Below, piece after piece: positions 33,270 to 40,991 of a DNA stretch of 64,000 nt. This DNA comes from Streptomyces sp. CB02058 (GTDB taxonomy: Bacteria; Actinomycetota; Actinomycetes; Streptomycetales; Streptomycetaceae). Within the stretch, counting starts at the first letter, position 1. The number at the start of each line of letters is the position of its first letter. Below the pieces are notes generated by a model, which made no database searches, was not told where the DNA came from, and saw only the letters and a program-made list of their open reading frames with translations. The position numbers were made by a program, and so were the translations under genes. The stretch lies in assembly GCF_001905505.1 (NCBI RefSeq), contig NZ_LIPG01000005.1, forward strand, positions 62,001 through 126,000, in the 5' to 3' direction.

Positions 33270-35822
33270 TCAGGACCGGCCGATGACGAGAAAATCGTAA
33301 TCTACATCCGGGTCCAGTGAACCGTGCGGGGCGACCATCATGACGGCCTTCCGAGCGGCAAGCTTTGCCTGCGTTCGCCCATCGACGGCGCTGGTGACGG
33401 AGTTGACAATATCTTCCCTGTCACTGGATTTATTGGGGATAGGGAGAACCAACTCTCGCCAGCGACCACCCAGAGTGTCGATGATGTCCTGAGTAAATCT
33501 CTTTGCCCAGATCTGTTCCTTGACAATGGGCGAAGAGAACAGAGCGAGAAGCAGCTTCGGATTCATTCGCTCGTGATCACGCGACTTGAACTTCAGGATG
33601 TGACTCTGATAGAGGATCTTGGAATCCAATTTCGTGACGATAGCGCACGTACCTACGAGGTAAGTACCATCGCGCACCATGAGAATATCGTCGACCTCTA
33701 CGTTCTGCCGGTCGTTATAGGTTTTATAGATTCCTTCGCTTACGCCATGCTTGGGGTCACCCTTGATTTCCCAATTCGCAATATCCGACGTGCGAATAAA
33801 AGGAATGGTACCGGTGCCATAAGCCAGCTTGCCCACCTCGTGACCAGTACCGACCTCAATCACGCCCTCGTCGGCCAAATCGCCGAGTGTGATCAGCTCA
33901 TGAGTGTCAGACAGCGCATCCAGCCGTTGCTTGAGCTCGGGGTTGTAGTACTTGGGGAGGTAAATATTCTCCTGAATCTCGCTTGCGTTTACGGTGAAGC
34001 CTAGGTGGTCGAACTCGAGAGGCTCTTCTTCATTAAATCGCCTAAGCCGAGAGGTGATTTCAGGAAGATCATCGTGCGGGATCTCGTGACCTCGCGAGTC
34101 ATGACCGCACCACTTCGCCAGCGCCATAAAGACCGGATAGTCCTCGGGTCGCGAGCCTACTTGAGGATTCTTTTCAATGAGAACCACGGCCGTCTTGGCG
34201 TGCGTATAAGGCTGGAAAAGCTCTTCCGGCATCGTAATGACTGCGCGAATCATTGCGCGAGAAAGGATATAAGACACGATGAAACGATGCGAAGGGTTGC
34301 AGAGCATAGACTCTGGGATGACGATTCCCATACGTCCGCCAGGCTTAAGCAGGTTGAGACACTTCTCGATGAATAGGATCTGCGGAGCCTGTCCATCGCT
34401 CAGCTTTGCAGTCTGCTGATACTCACCGGCTTCCAGCTTCCACTTGTGCGCCAGGCTGTAGTTACGCAGGGTGCCAGCGTCAGAAACCTTAAGCTTCTTA
34501 CCAAACGGTGGATTAGTTAGAATGGCGTCAAAATATCCATCCCGCACTTCCTCAGCGCATTTTGCATGCCACTGATCAGAAGGCGCTAGCGAGTTCTCAC
34601 AGAAGACACCGCCACGCCCGTCCCCAAGTACCGCCATATAAGCCTTTGCAACTTTGGCGAGGAATGAGTCCTTATCGATTCCGCGAATGTTGCGGATCGC
34701 GACGTTTTGCTTATCGGCGTCGAGTTCACGAGACGGCCAGTGGAGGCGCTTAGCCTCGTTCTCGACCTCTACCCACATTCGGCGAAGTGACTCAACGAGG
34801 AAGCCGCCAGAGCCGCACGCAGGGTCGACGACCTTATCTTTCTTTGTGAGTTGGACCATTTCGGCGACCAACTGCACGACATTCCGTGGTGTGAAGAACT
34901 GCCCTTGAGCGCCCTTTAGCGAGGGGCCGATGAACGTTTCAAAGGCATCTGCCACAGCGTCGCGGTCAGAATCCATGAGTGAGTACGGCTGAAGCTCTCC
35001 TATGACATACGCGAGAGACGCATCATCGAGAGAGATGGAATCTCCCTCATCAAAAACGTCATCGTAACGCTGAACAACCTCGGTAAATAGATCTCGAACT
35101 CGCTGCGCTACGTCAGCGTCATTCTCGTCAATGCCAGCACGCAGACGAACTTTTTCCTTGGGAGCAGTGAAGCGCTCATCGTAGATCTTACAAAAGATCA
35201 CATTGATGATCTGCTGCGCAAGAGCCTCATCGCGCGTCATGCCAACAGCATTAGCCGCCAGATAGTTGCGAACGGCGCGGAATGTAGAACGGAGATTATG
35301 GGTTGGCCTCAATGATTCCCGCGCATAAAGACCAATGTCTTCAACCCGCTCCCCATAGCGGGGGAGGTTCGGAATCCTCTCGAAACTTACAGTGCCTCGA
35401 CGTTCGATCTTTCGAAGAAAGAGACGCTCATCCCCGTTGAACCAAACCCCTAGCTCTGCGCGCGACAGGCGCATGTAATCTTCAAGCTGATCCCTGCCGT
35501 CTTTGCGCTTCTTCTTCTTGCACTCGACAACAATTTTCAGCGCTTCATCTGCGTGTGTTGCAGAATCAAATACCGCGATATCTACCGGATAGGAGCGCCG
35601 GGTATCCGAGGGGCTAGACTTCACATGCCACTGTGGCCGGGTACGAATGTGACTCTTCGGATATCCGTAGTCCTCCACGAGTGCCTTGGCAAACGGCTGA
35701 ACCGCCTCCCGCTCCTCGGGAGTAGCTGCAATATCTCGGCCGGAGATGTAATCGACTAGCCGGTCCGAGTCTGCCGATACCAAAGCGGTCTCTGCTTCGA
35801 CAGCTTCAAGCTGGTCTGTCAC
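33270..35822 (-). CDS. Single-chain restriction-modification protein: nuclease + N6-adenine methylase + recognition domain
   Basis: An 850-residue protein with three parts. Residues ~35-140 resemble the HsdR N-terminal PD-(D/E)xK nuclease, with D81 in YPVDIAVF and E100/K102 in VVECKKK. Residues ~165-620 are an HsdM-like methylase: helical region, QFFTPRNVV, SAM motif DPACGSGG (333-340) and catalytic NPPF (437-440). Residues ~640-830 resemble one Type I specificity half, with GTIPFIRTSDIANWEI. There is no helicase, so it fits a Type IIG-like enzyme with one asymmetric site. The GTG at 35822 has GAGGAG upstream. The gene is visibly A+T-richer than its neighbours, which suggests recent transfer. 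It stands alone. Confidence 0.87.
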   Translation of the reverse strand: MTDQLEAVEAETALVSADSDRLVDYISGRDIAATPEEREAVQPFAKALVEDYGYPKSHIRTRPQWHVKSSPSDTRRSYPVDIAVFDSATHADEALKIVVECKKKKRKDGRDQLEDYMRLSRAELGVWFNGDERLFLRKIERRGTVSFERIPNLPRYGERVEDIGLYARESLRPTHNLRSTFRAVRNYLAANAVGMTRDEALAQQIINVIFCKIYDERFTAPKEKVRLRAGIDENDADVAQRVRDLFTEVVQRYDDVFDEGDSISLDDASLAYVIGELQPYSLMDSDRDAVADAFETFIGPSLKGAQGQFFTPRNVVQLVAEMVQLTKKDKVVDPACGSGGFLVESLRRMWVEVENEAKRLHWPSRELDADKQNVAIRNIRGIDKDSFLAKVAKAYMAVLGDGRGGVFCENSLAPSDQWHAKCAEEVRDGYFDAILTNPPFGKKLKVSDAGTLRNYSLAHKWKLEAGEYQQTAKLSDGQAPQILFIEKCLNLLKPGGRMGIVIPESMLCNPSHRFIVSYILSRAMIRAVITMPEELFQPYTHAKTAVVLIEKNPQVGSRPEDYPVFMALAKWCGHDSRGHEIPHDDLPEITSRLRRFNEEEPLEFDHLGFTVNASEIQENIYLPKYYNPELKQRLDALSDTHELITLGDLADEGVIEVGTGHEVGKLAYGTGTIPFIRTSDIANWEIKGDPKHGVSEGIYKTYNDRQNVEVDDILMVRDGTYLVGTCAIVTKLDSKILYQSHILKFKSRDHERMNPKLLLALFSSPIVKEQIWAKRFTQDIIDTLGGRWRELVLPIPNKSSDREDIVNSVTSAVDGRTQAKLAARKAVMMVAPHGSLDPDVDYDFLVIGRS

Positions 35823-36060
35823 GCTCGTGCTCCTCGGACTACATGCACCCTGCAGGACTCAGCAGGGTGCGGCGCTCACAATGGCTGCGTCATCTTCCCA
35901 GAAAATGACCCGCCATGGTCCCACTCCTGTACATGTTGATGCCCGTCTCGTCGAGATGGAGGTCCGCCTCGTGGAGATCCATACTGCGCGGAGCAGAGGT
36001 CTCCGAGGTAGGCGGTAGCCTCGCCAGACCTGCAACGCATGGGGACTGAGCCAAGCAGAT

Positions 36061-36930
36061 TCACACCGCGCTCGTGTGCACGAAGCCCAGCGTGGTGAGC
36101 CCTTCAGCACGGCATAGGTGGTCCGAGGCGCCGCCGACCTTTGTCTGGAGGAGCTGGTAGGCCGCGCCGTGCGTCTCACCCCAATGCATGGCGGCACGCC
36201 ACAAATGCCGACCGAGACCCTGCCCGCGAGCCTCAGGGCACACGGCGAAGTACTGCGGCATGAGCTGGGCGACTCCCGTGGGATCGGAACGGATCTCCAA
36301 GGGGCCGATGGCACCGACAACACGGCCCTCGAGCACGGCGACAAGGACCGGCCCGCATCTCTTGGCCTTCATCTGACGGTCAAGGAAGACGAAGCCGTCG
36401 GCCGCCATGGTCTGGGCGAAGGTGGTGAAGGTGCCACGGATCTGGGCGGACCAGTCGTCGAGGTGGCGAACGGGGCCGACAGAGGCGGGACAGTGCCGCA
36501 CTGTGAAGTCCTGAAGCTGGATCCGGACACCACGAGGATGCGGTGTCTCCGGACCCAGCGGCCGAACGACCCGGGCAGAGGCTGATCCGTGGACGGTCGC
36601 GAGTTTGGCTGCGAGTTCGGTGGCCTGGTCCAGGATGTCGCCCCGGTGACCATAGGCGAAGACCTTCACCGCTCCCCGGCCACGGGTCAACAAGGTGGGA
36701 ATGAGCGTGTGGTTGGGGTGGTGCACCACGTCATTGAGGAGGACGGCCTCCTGCTTCTCCGTGCCCCAGCGGCGATCCTTGTCGTACGGCAGGAAGTGGC
36801 GCTCAGTTGCGGCCGCGACGAGGGTGGCTTCGAAAAGGTCCACGGTCAGGGCGTGCGGGTGGACGGGTCCGAGGGTGGGCACGACCGGTGCGGTGAGCAC
36901 GGGGCGGAGCCAGTCCCAGCGGAAGAGCAT
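36061..36930 (-). CDS. GNAT-family N-acetyltransferase
   Basis: A 289-residue protein. The C-terminal ~150 residues are a GNAT fold with the acetyl-CoA loop in CPEARGQGLGRHLWRAAMHWGE and the preceding MPQYFAVCPE strand. The N-terminal half (TERHFLPYDKDRRWGTEKQEA) is not a domain I recognise. Substrate unknown. A strong hairpin upstream (36960-36990) separates it from the peptide/radical SAM operon on the same strand, so it is probably transcribed from its own promoter in the short gap before it. Confidence 0.8.
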   Translation of the reverse strand: MLFRWDWLRPVLTAPVVPTLGPVHPHALTVDLFEATLVAAATERHFLPYDKDRRWGTEKQEAVLLNDVVHHPNHTLIPTLLTRGRGAVKVFAYGHRGDILDQATELAAKLATVHGSASARVVRPLGPETPHPRGVRIQLQDFTVRHCPASVGPVRHLDDWSAQIRGTFTTFAQTMAADGFVFLDRQMKAKRCGPVLVAVLEGRVVGAIGPLEIRSDPTGVAQLMPQYFAVCPEARGQGLGRHLWRAAMHWGETHGAAYQLLQTKVGGASDHLCRAEGLTTLGFVHTSAV

Positions 36931-36959
36931 GCGGGCACCTTAGCGCTGTACGTGAGGGT

Positions 36960-36990
36960 GCTCCGGCCCGTCGGTGGGACGGGCCGGAGC
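36960..36990 (-). terminator. Hairpin ending the radical SAM operon
   Basis: A perfect 13-bp stem (36960-36972 with 36978-36990) has a GGTGG loop, 18 bp after the stop of the small peptide gene. Confidence 0.75.
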
Positions 36991-37008
36991 GCATCGGGCG
37001 GTCCGGGA

Positions 37009-37176
37009 TTAGTGGGGGTTGTCGTCGCCGGCGTCGCAGGAGCACTCGGCGCTCTCGACGACGTCGTCCAGGTCCGCGACGAGCGTCACGGCGGCCGAGG
37101 CCACCGGGGGCGCCGAGCGGCGGGCATTGCGGGGCGGGCTTGTCAGCATCTGCACCGGTACGGGTCCGGGCGTCAT
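37009..37176 (-). CDS. 55-residue candidate precursor peptide
   Basis: Too short for a default gene caller. The ATG at 37176 overlaps the radical SAM stop codon in an ATGA junction, so its translation is probably coupled. The peptide starts MTPGPVPVQMLTSPP, has a middle ending in VTLVADLDDVVESAE that could be a leader helix, and finishes with CSCDAGDDNPH. Two Cys separated by one residue, plus Asp-rich and His-terminal positions, are plausible sites for radical SAM modification. It ends 18 bp before the operon terminator. I recognise no family. A precursor role is inferred from size, coupling and position next to a SPASM enzyme. Confidence 0.68.
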   Translation of the reverse strand: MTPGPVPVQMLTSPPRNARRSAPPVASAAVTLVADLDDVVESAECSCDAGDDNPH

Positions 37177-38300
37177 GGGGTCACCTTCTCTTTCTCTGTG
37201 TCTCCGTGCTGGCAGTAGCTGTGCAGCGGCGCCTTCGCCTCCTGGTAGTGCTTGGCCAGGGGGCGGCAGACCCGGCATGTGCCGGACAGGGCGCAGCCCT
37301 CGCACCCTCCGGTGCGAAGCATCAGACGGTCGGCGAACGTGCCGAGCCGTCGCAGTCCTTCGATGCCTTCGGCCATGAGGTCGATCTGGTCGTCGCGGCC
37401 GACCTTGCAGATCGAGATCTTGGCGTGCGGGTCGGCGTGGAAGAAGGTGTGGCCGGCGTTGCATCCGGCGAACGGCTTGCGCTGGCGGAGGTGGTCCGCG
37501 GACTGCGCGAGGAGCGGTTCGCCGCCGCCGTAGATCGTCGGGGTCATGTTGGTGTACGCGTGGTGCTCCACGCCCCACTCCCGTGCGAGCGCGGCCATCT
37601 CGTCGGCTTCGCTCGCGTTGTCCTCGGTGACCACGATGTTGATGCGCAGCGGCAGCCCGGCGGCACGGGCGGCGTCCATGCCGCGCCGGAACGCCTTCCA
37701 GGCTCCGCGCCGCTGGGTGAGTGCGTCGAAGGACTCCTCGCTCGCGCCGTACATGCTGACGACGAGGCGATACGGCGGGCATTCCCGGAAGAGTTGGAGC
37801 AGGTCGGGGCGGAAGAGCAGGGAGCCGTTCGTGGAGATCGTGAGCATCATTCCGGCCAGCCAGGCGTACCGGTAGGCGTTCTGGAAGTGCGGGTCCATGG
37901 TCGGTTCGCCGCCGGTGATCTGGAGCCAGATGACACCGGCCTCACGCATGATGTCCAGGAGCTTGACCTTGTTCTCCCAGGTGAGGCCGGAGAAGGGGCG
38001 TTCGCCGAGGTAGCAGTGCTTGCAGCCAAAGTTGCATCCGAGGTTGATCTCCCAGGAGGCGCGGCAGTATCCATACGCGGACGGCTCGCGGATCAGGACC
38101 GTGTCCTTCGTCGGGGCGCCAGCAACGTCGAGGCCCCAGGCATCGGCCGCCAGGTCGACCGCCCAATCGGGCAAGGGCTGCGCGCCGTCGGCGGCGTGGA
38201 GTTGCTCGTAGTGGGTGGCCGGGATACGGGCCCCGGATCGCGCTCCGGGGTGCAGCAAAAGGTGGCCGTCGAGGAACGGGGCGGCAATGAGCTGGTGCAT
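37173..38300 (-). CDS. Radical SAM/SPASM domain enzyme
   Basis: A 375-residue enzyme. The SAM-cleaving [4Fe-4S] motif is C89xxxC93xxC96 (CNFGCKHC), and the SAM-binding GGEP is at 130-133. The C-terminal SPASM region has Cys at about 280, 298, 333, 336, 342, 345 and 363, enough for two auxiliary clusters. SPASM enzymes usually modify ribosomal peptides (thioether, C-C or ether links, epimerisation) or act as sulfatase activators; no sulfatase is nearby. The frame opens at 38678, but the ATG at 38300 (MHQLIAAPFLDGHL) has GAAAGG upstream and lies 10 bp after the previous gene. The next gene is the overlapping 55-residue peptide, the probable substrate. Confidence 0.9.
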   Translation of the reverse strand: MHQLIAAPFLDGHLLLHPGARSGARIPATHYEQLHAADGAQPLPDWAVDLAADAWGLDVAGAPTKDTVLIREPSAYGYCRASWEINLGCNFGCKHCYLGERPFSGLTWENKVKLLDIMREAGVIWLQITGGEPTMDPHFQNAYRYAWLAGMMLTISTNGSLLFRPDLLQLFRECPPYRLVVSMYGASEESFDALTQRRGAWKAFRRGMDAARAAGLPLRINIVVTEDNASEADEMAALAREWGVEHHAYTNMTPTIYGGGEPLLAQSADHLRQRKPFAGCNAGHTFFHADPHAKISICKVGRDDQIDLMAEGIEGLRRLGTFADRLMLRTGGCEGCALSGTCRVCRPLAKHYQEAKAPLHSYCQHGDTEKEKVTP

Positions 38301-38310
38301 GGCGTGCCTT

Positions 38311-38889
38311 TCACGGTTCGAGTCGGCAGTGGAGGGAGCAGTCCGGGCATGCGCGCCCCGAGATCGGGTCGGTTCCGCTGCCGCCGCAGGTCGAGCAGAC
38401 GTCAGCGCGCGCGGCCGACGGCGGGAGTTGGACGCGCCCGAAAAGCAATCGGTCGACTGCGAGCGCGGCGTCCAGGTAGGCGTCGAGGCGAGCGGAACCT
38501 GCGGACTGTGGCAGCGGATCGAGACCGAGCAGGAGGATCGCCTCGCCGGTGCGGGTGACCAGTTCGGTCCAGGGACGGCGGGTGGGTAGCCGCAGCCGGC
38601 GAGAGGCCCCGGGGATGTGCAGCAGCACGTGATCGCCGACGAGTCGTAAGCACGGCCCCAGCTCCGGGATGACCTCACGTGCTCCGGTCAGGCCGCCGAG
38701 GCACGCGGACAGTCGCCGCATTCGGTCCTCGGCCGTCACGGCGGTGCTGCCGTCAGTCAGGGCCGTGGTGTGCGTGATCAGGATGTGTGCGATCTCGCGG
38801 CCGTCTGGTCCGGGACCCTGCCAGGTCCAGGCGGCGAGCGACACCAGGAGGCGCAGGTCAGGGCCGGGTGGGGTGAGCGTGACGTTCAT
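38311..38889 (-). CDS. Hypothetical protein with C-terminal zinc ribbon
   Basis: A 192-residue protein I do not recognise. The first ~160 residues are a mixed alpha/beta region without motifs (WTWQGPGPDGREIAHILITH, then LRLVGDHVLLHIPGASRRL). The end carries CSTCGGSG...CPDC followed by another CRL, a DnaJ-like zinc-ribbon pattern. Its ATG overlaps the stop of the ATPase gene in an ATGA junction, and it ends 10 bp before the radical SAM gene, so it belongs to the same operon. It might bind or present the peptide, but nothing in the sequence proves this. Confidence 0.75.
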   Translation of the reverse strand: MNVTLTPPGPDLRLLVSLAAWTWQGPGPDGREIAHILITHTTALTDGSTAVTAEDRMRRLSACLGGLTGAREVIPELGPCLRLVGDHVLLHIPGASRRLRLPTRRPWTELVTRTGEAILLLGLDPLPQSAGSARLDAYLDAALAVDRLLFGRVQLPPSAARADVCSTCGGSGTDPISGRACPDCSLHCRLEP

Positions 38890-39302
38890 GACGTCGTCCC
38901 GCCGGGGGCTTTGAAGCACGACCAGACGATCTTCCCGAACGGGGTGCGGTCCTCCACGCCCCAGCCGTCGGCAAGCGCGGTCACCAGGAGCAGCCCGCGG
39001 CCGGCGGTGTCCGTGTCGCAAGGCCGACGGGGGTGGGGGTGTAGGCGGCGGCTGTCGTGCACTTCCAGGCGTACGACCTCGTCGTCGGCGTCGAGTCTGA
39101 CCAGAAAGCCGTGGCCGGGGGCGGTCCCGTGGAGCATGGCGTTGGTGGCGAGTTCGGAGACGCAGAGTCGGACGTCTTCGCCTCGGTCCAGCAGACCCCA
39201 GCCGGTCAGGGCCTCGGTGGTGAAAGTCCGCGCCTGGCCGACCGATTCGGGCCGGGACTCGAAGAACCTCTGGATCGTCTTGGTCATCGCGATGGTCCTC
39301 AT
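38886..39302 (-). CDS. GHKL-fold ATP-binding protein
   Basis: A 138-residue SpoIIAB/RsbW-like ATPase with N-box CVSELATNAMLHG and lid region DTAGRGLLLVTALADGWGV. Such proteins are anti-sigma-like regulators in Streptomyces and often sit beside XRE regulators. The start overlaps the stop of the upstream resolvase-like gene (ATGA); an in-frame ATG at 39287 (MTKTIQRFFES) is the alternative. Its stop overlaps the next start likewise. It is unlike the longer ATPase at 15011, so the two are not recent duplicates. Confidence 0.8.
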   Translation of the reverse strand: MRTIAMTKTIQRFFESRPESVGQARTFTTEALTGWGLLDRGEDVRLCVSELATNAMLHGTAPGHGFLVRLDADDEVVRLEVHDSRRLHPHPRRPCDTDTAGRGLLLVTALADGWGVEDRTPFGKIVWSCFKAPGGTTS

Positions 39303-39724
39303 GACTCGGCATCCACGACGCGAGTGGTGCTGGAGTGCGGACGGTGGACGGGGCCGCTTCGAGGGGCGGTCGAATGGGCGGGACGCGGGCGCCGGACCAG
39401 CAGCAGCCGGGCACCGGCCGATTCGATCTGCCGCCCGCGTTCGGCTGCTATGGCTTTCGGGCCCAGGTGCGACATGGCGGGGGCGACGACGCCGTAGACG
39501 TCCGGCAGCGCCAGCACGTCGAGGAGGCCGGTGAACGCCGCTGACGCTGGTCCAGCAGTGTCGCGGTCGGTGAAGAGGCTGGACAGCTGCAGCTCGTGGC
39601 TACGGCAGTACTCGATCAGCGAGGCGACCAGTGCTTCCTGCCGTGCTCGGGGTACGCGTACCAGTCGCAGGAAACCGTAGACGACCGGGCCGCTGACCAG
39701 GCGATGTTCCGTGAGGGGTTCCAT
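39299..39724 (-). CDS. Resolvase-N-terminal-fold-like protein lacking the usual catalytic serine
   Basis: A 141-residue protein resembling the N-terminal catalytic domain of serine recombinases: VVYGFLRLVRVPRARQEALV, then LIEYCRSHELQLSSLFTDRD, then a helix and the beta strand ARLLLVRRP. The usual YxRVS motif is replaced by YGFLRLVRV, and there is no DNA-binding helix-turn-helix, so catalytic recombination is unlikely. The ATG at 39724 (MEPLTEHRLVSGP) is preferred over the frame start at 39892, which would cross the promoter region. It is the first gene of the five-gene operon and shares an ATGA overlap with the ATPase gene. Confidence 0.65.
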   Translation of the reverse strand: MEPLTEHRLVSGPVVYGFLRLVRVPRARQEALVASLIEYCRSHELQLSSLFTDRDTAGPASAAFTGLLDVLALPDVYGVVAPAMSHLGPKAIAAERGRQIESAGARLLLVRRPRPAHSTAPRSGPVHRPHSSTTRVVDAES

Positions 39725-39808
39725 GCTTGGGACCCTCCAAAGGCTCGACACGTGGTGACGTTCCGAGCATGGCGTCGGACCAACTCGCCGGAAATCACCG
39801 CCTGTTCT

Positions 39809-39827
39809 ACTTCCGTTCCACTTCCGT
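39809..39827 (-). promoter_or_regulatory. 11-bp-spaced direct repeat in the divergent promoter (candidate operator)
   Basis: ACTTCCGT occurs at 39809-39816 and 39820-39827, one helical turn apart (minus strand GGAAGTGGAACGGAAGT). It lies between the divergent operons of the radical SAM locus and is well placed for the XRE regulator encoded beside it. Confidence 0.45.
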
Positions 39828-39877
39828 CCCGCCGCATCGTCGCGTCTGCTTCGATGGCTGGTGGAAGGGAGTGACGC

Positions 39878-40978
39878 GTGGCCACCGTGCACCGCTGGAC
39901 CGGGCTTGAGGCCAAGGCATTACGGCTCGCCCTGCGGCTGAGCGTGCGGGCCTACGCCGAGCGTCTGGGCCTGGCGGTCGCGACCGTGTCCAAGTGGGAG
40001 AGCAAGCTCGCCGCCACCGAGCCGAGGCCCGATACCCAGGCCATCCTCGACACCGCCCTCGGACGAGCGGACGCCGCGGCCCACCTGCGCTTCGAGACAC
40101 TCCTGTCGGAGATGGCCGACGCCGTCGCGACTGTCGGCAGACGTGTCGTCGCGTCCGGCCCCAGGGCGTGGGAGTACGAGTCATGGGCCGATGACCTCGA
40201 CCGGGTCGTGGTCTCCCTGTCCCGGCAGAACTTCGCCTTTGCCGACAGCCTTCTCACTCGGTGGCTGAGCCGGTTCAAGGCCCATGAACTGGACGAGAAG
40301 GGCCTGTACCTCTTTGCCCGCTCCACGGCCTTACTTGGTGACCTCAAACGCGACCAAGGCGTTGTCCTGGGCCCGCTCTCGGCCCAGCATTCCTACGCCG
40401 GTGCCCGGACGGTCTTCACCCAGCTCGACATCCCTCGCCGCGTCGCCCAGCTCGATCTGTCGCTCGCAGTCGTCACCGAGATGTCCGGCAAGCTGGAAGT
40501 CGCCGCCCGCAACTACGAGACTCTCGCCGTCGACGACCGGCTCTCTCGCCGCGACCGGGCTCGCGCAAGGCTGTGGGTGGGGACGGCGCTGAGCAAGGAC
40601 GGCGAGCATGACTACGCGACCCGCGTCATGCAGGCAGCGACCCGCGAGTTCGAAGATCTAACCGAACCGGACGACTGGTCGGTGGCCCACCAGAAGCTCG
40701 CTCTGGCCCGCCGCGGCGCCGGCGATCTCTCTCAAGCCCTGCACTTCATCGACATCGCCCGGAGCAGCGGAACGACCGACTCACCAATGCAACGCGTACG
40801 TCTGGACACCGCTCACGGCCACATCCTGCTCTCCGATACGGCGACCCAGGATGATGGAATCGTCGTCCTCGACCAGGCCGCCAAGGTGGCCGCGCAGTAC
40901 GGACTCGTGCACCAACTGCGCAGCATCGAGGGCGTCAAGGCCATGAGCGAGGGGCCGACCGGCCCCCGGCAACGGTGA
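39878..40978 (+). CDS. XRE-type regulator with TPR-like helical repeats, two TTA codons
   Basis: A 366-residue protein. The N-terminal helix-turn-helix is LRLSVRAYAERLGLAVATVSKWE (residues ~17-39), and the rest is an all-helical TPR-like region (QLDLSLAVVTEMSGKLEVAARNYE, then AHQKLALARRGAGDLSQALHF). Similar proteins sense peptides or small ligands. Leu15 (39920-39922) and Leu152 (40331-40333) use TTA, the codon read by the bldA tRNA, so full expression may wait for development. The GTG at 39878 has GGAAGGGAG upstream. It is divergent from the radical SAM operon and leads into ydcF- and wbqC-like genes. Confidence 0.83.
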   Translation: MATVHRWTGLEAKALRLALRLSVRAYAERLGLAVATVSKWESKLAATEPRPDTQAILDTALGRADAAAHLRFETLLSEMADAVATVGRRVVASGPRAWEYESWADDLDRVVVSLSRQNFAFADSLLTRWLSRFKAHELDEKGLYLFARSTALLGDLKRDQGVVLGPLSAQHSYAGARTVFTQLDIPRRVAQLDLSLAVVTEMSGKLEVAARNYETLAVDDRLSRRDRARARLWVGTALSKDGEHDYATRVMQAATREFEDLTEPDDWSVAHQKLALARRGAGDLSQALHFIDIARSSGTTDSPMQRVRLDTAHGHILLSDTATQDDGIVVLDQAAKVAAQYGLVHQLRSIEGVKAMSEGPTGPRQR

Positions 40979-40991
40979 CCAGGGAGAACGC

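Noticed and set aside
33043..33300. 85-codon plus-strand frame at the element's left end (possible lost regulator)
   Set aside because: No domain, crosses both inverted repeats and runs into the restriction-modification gene antisense.
37009..37782. Longer frame containing the small peptide as its C-terminus
   Set aside because: The upstream part is the radical SAM gene in another frame and is Arg/Pro-rich nonsense; only the part from the ATG at 37176 is plausible.
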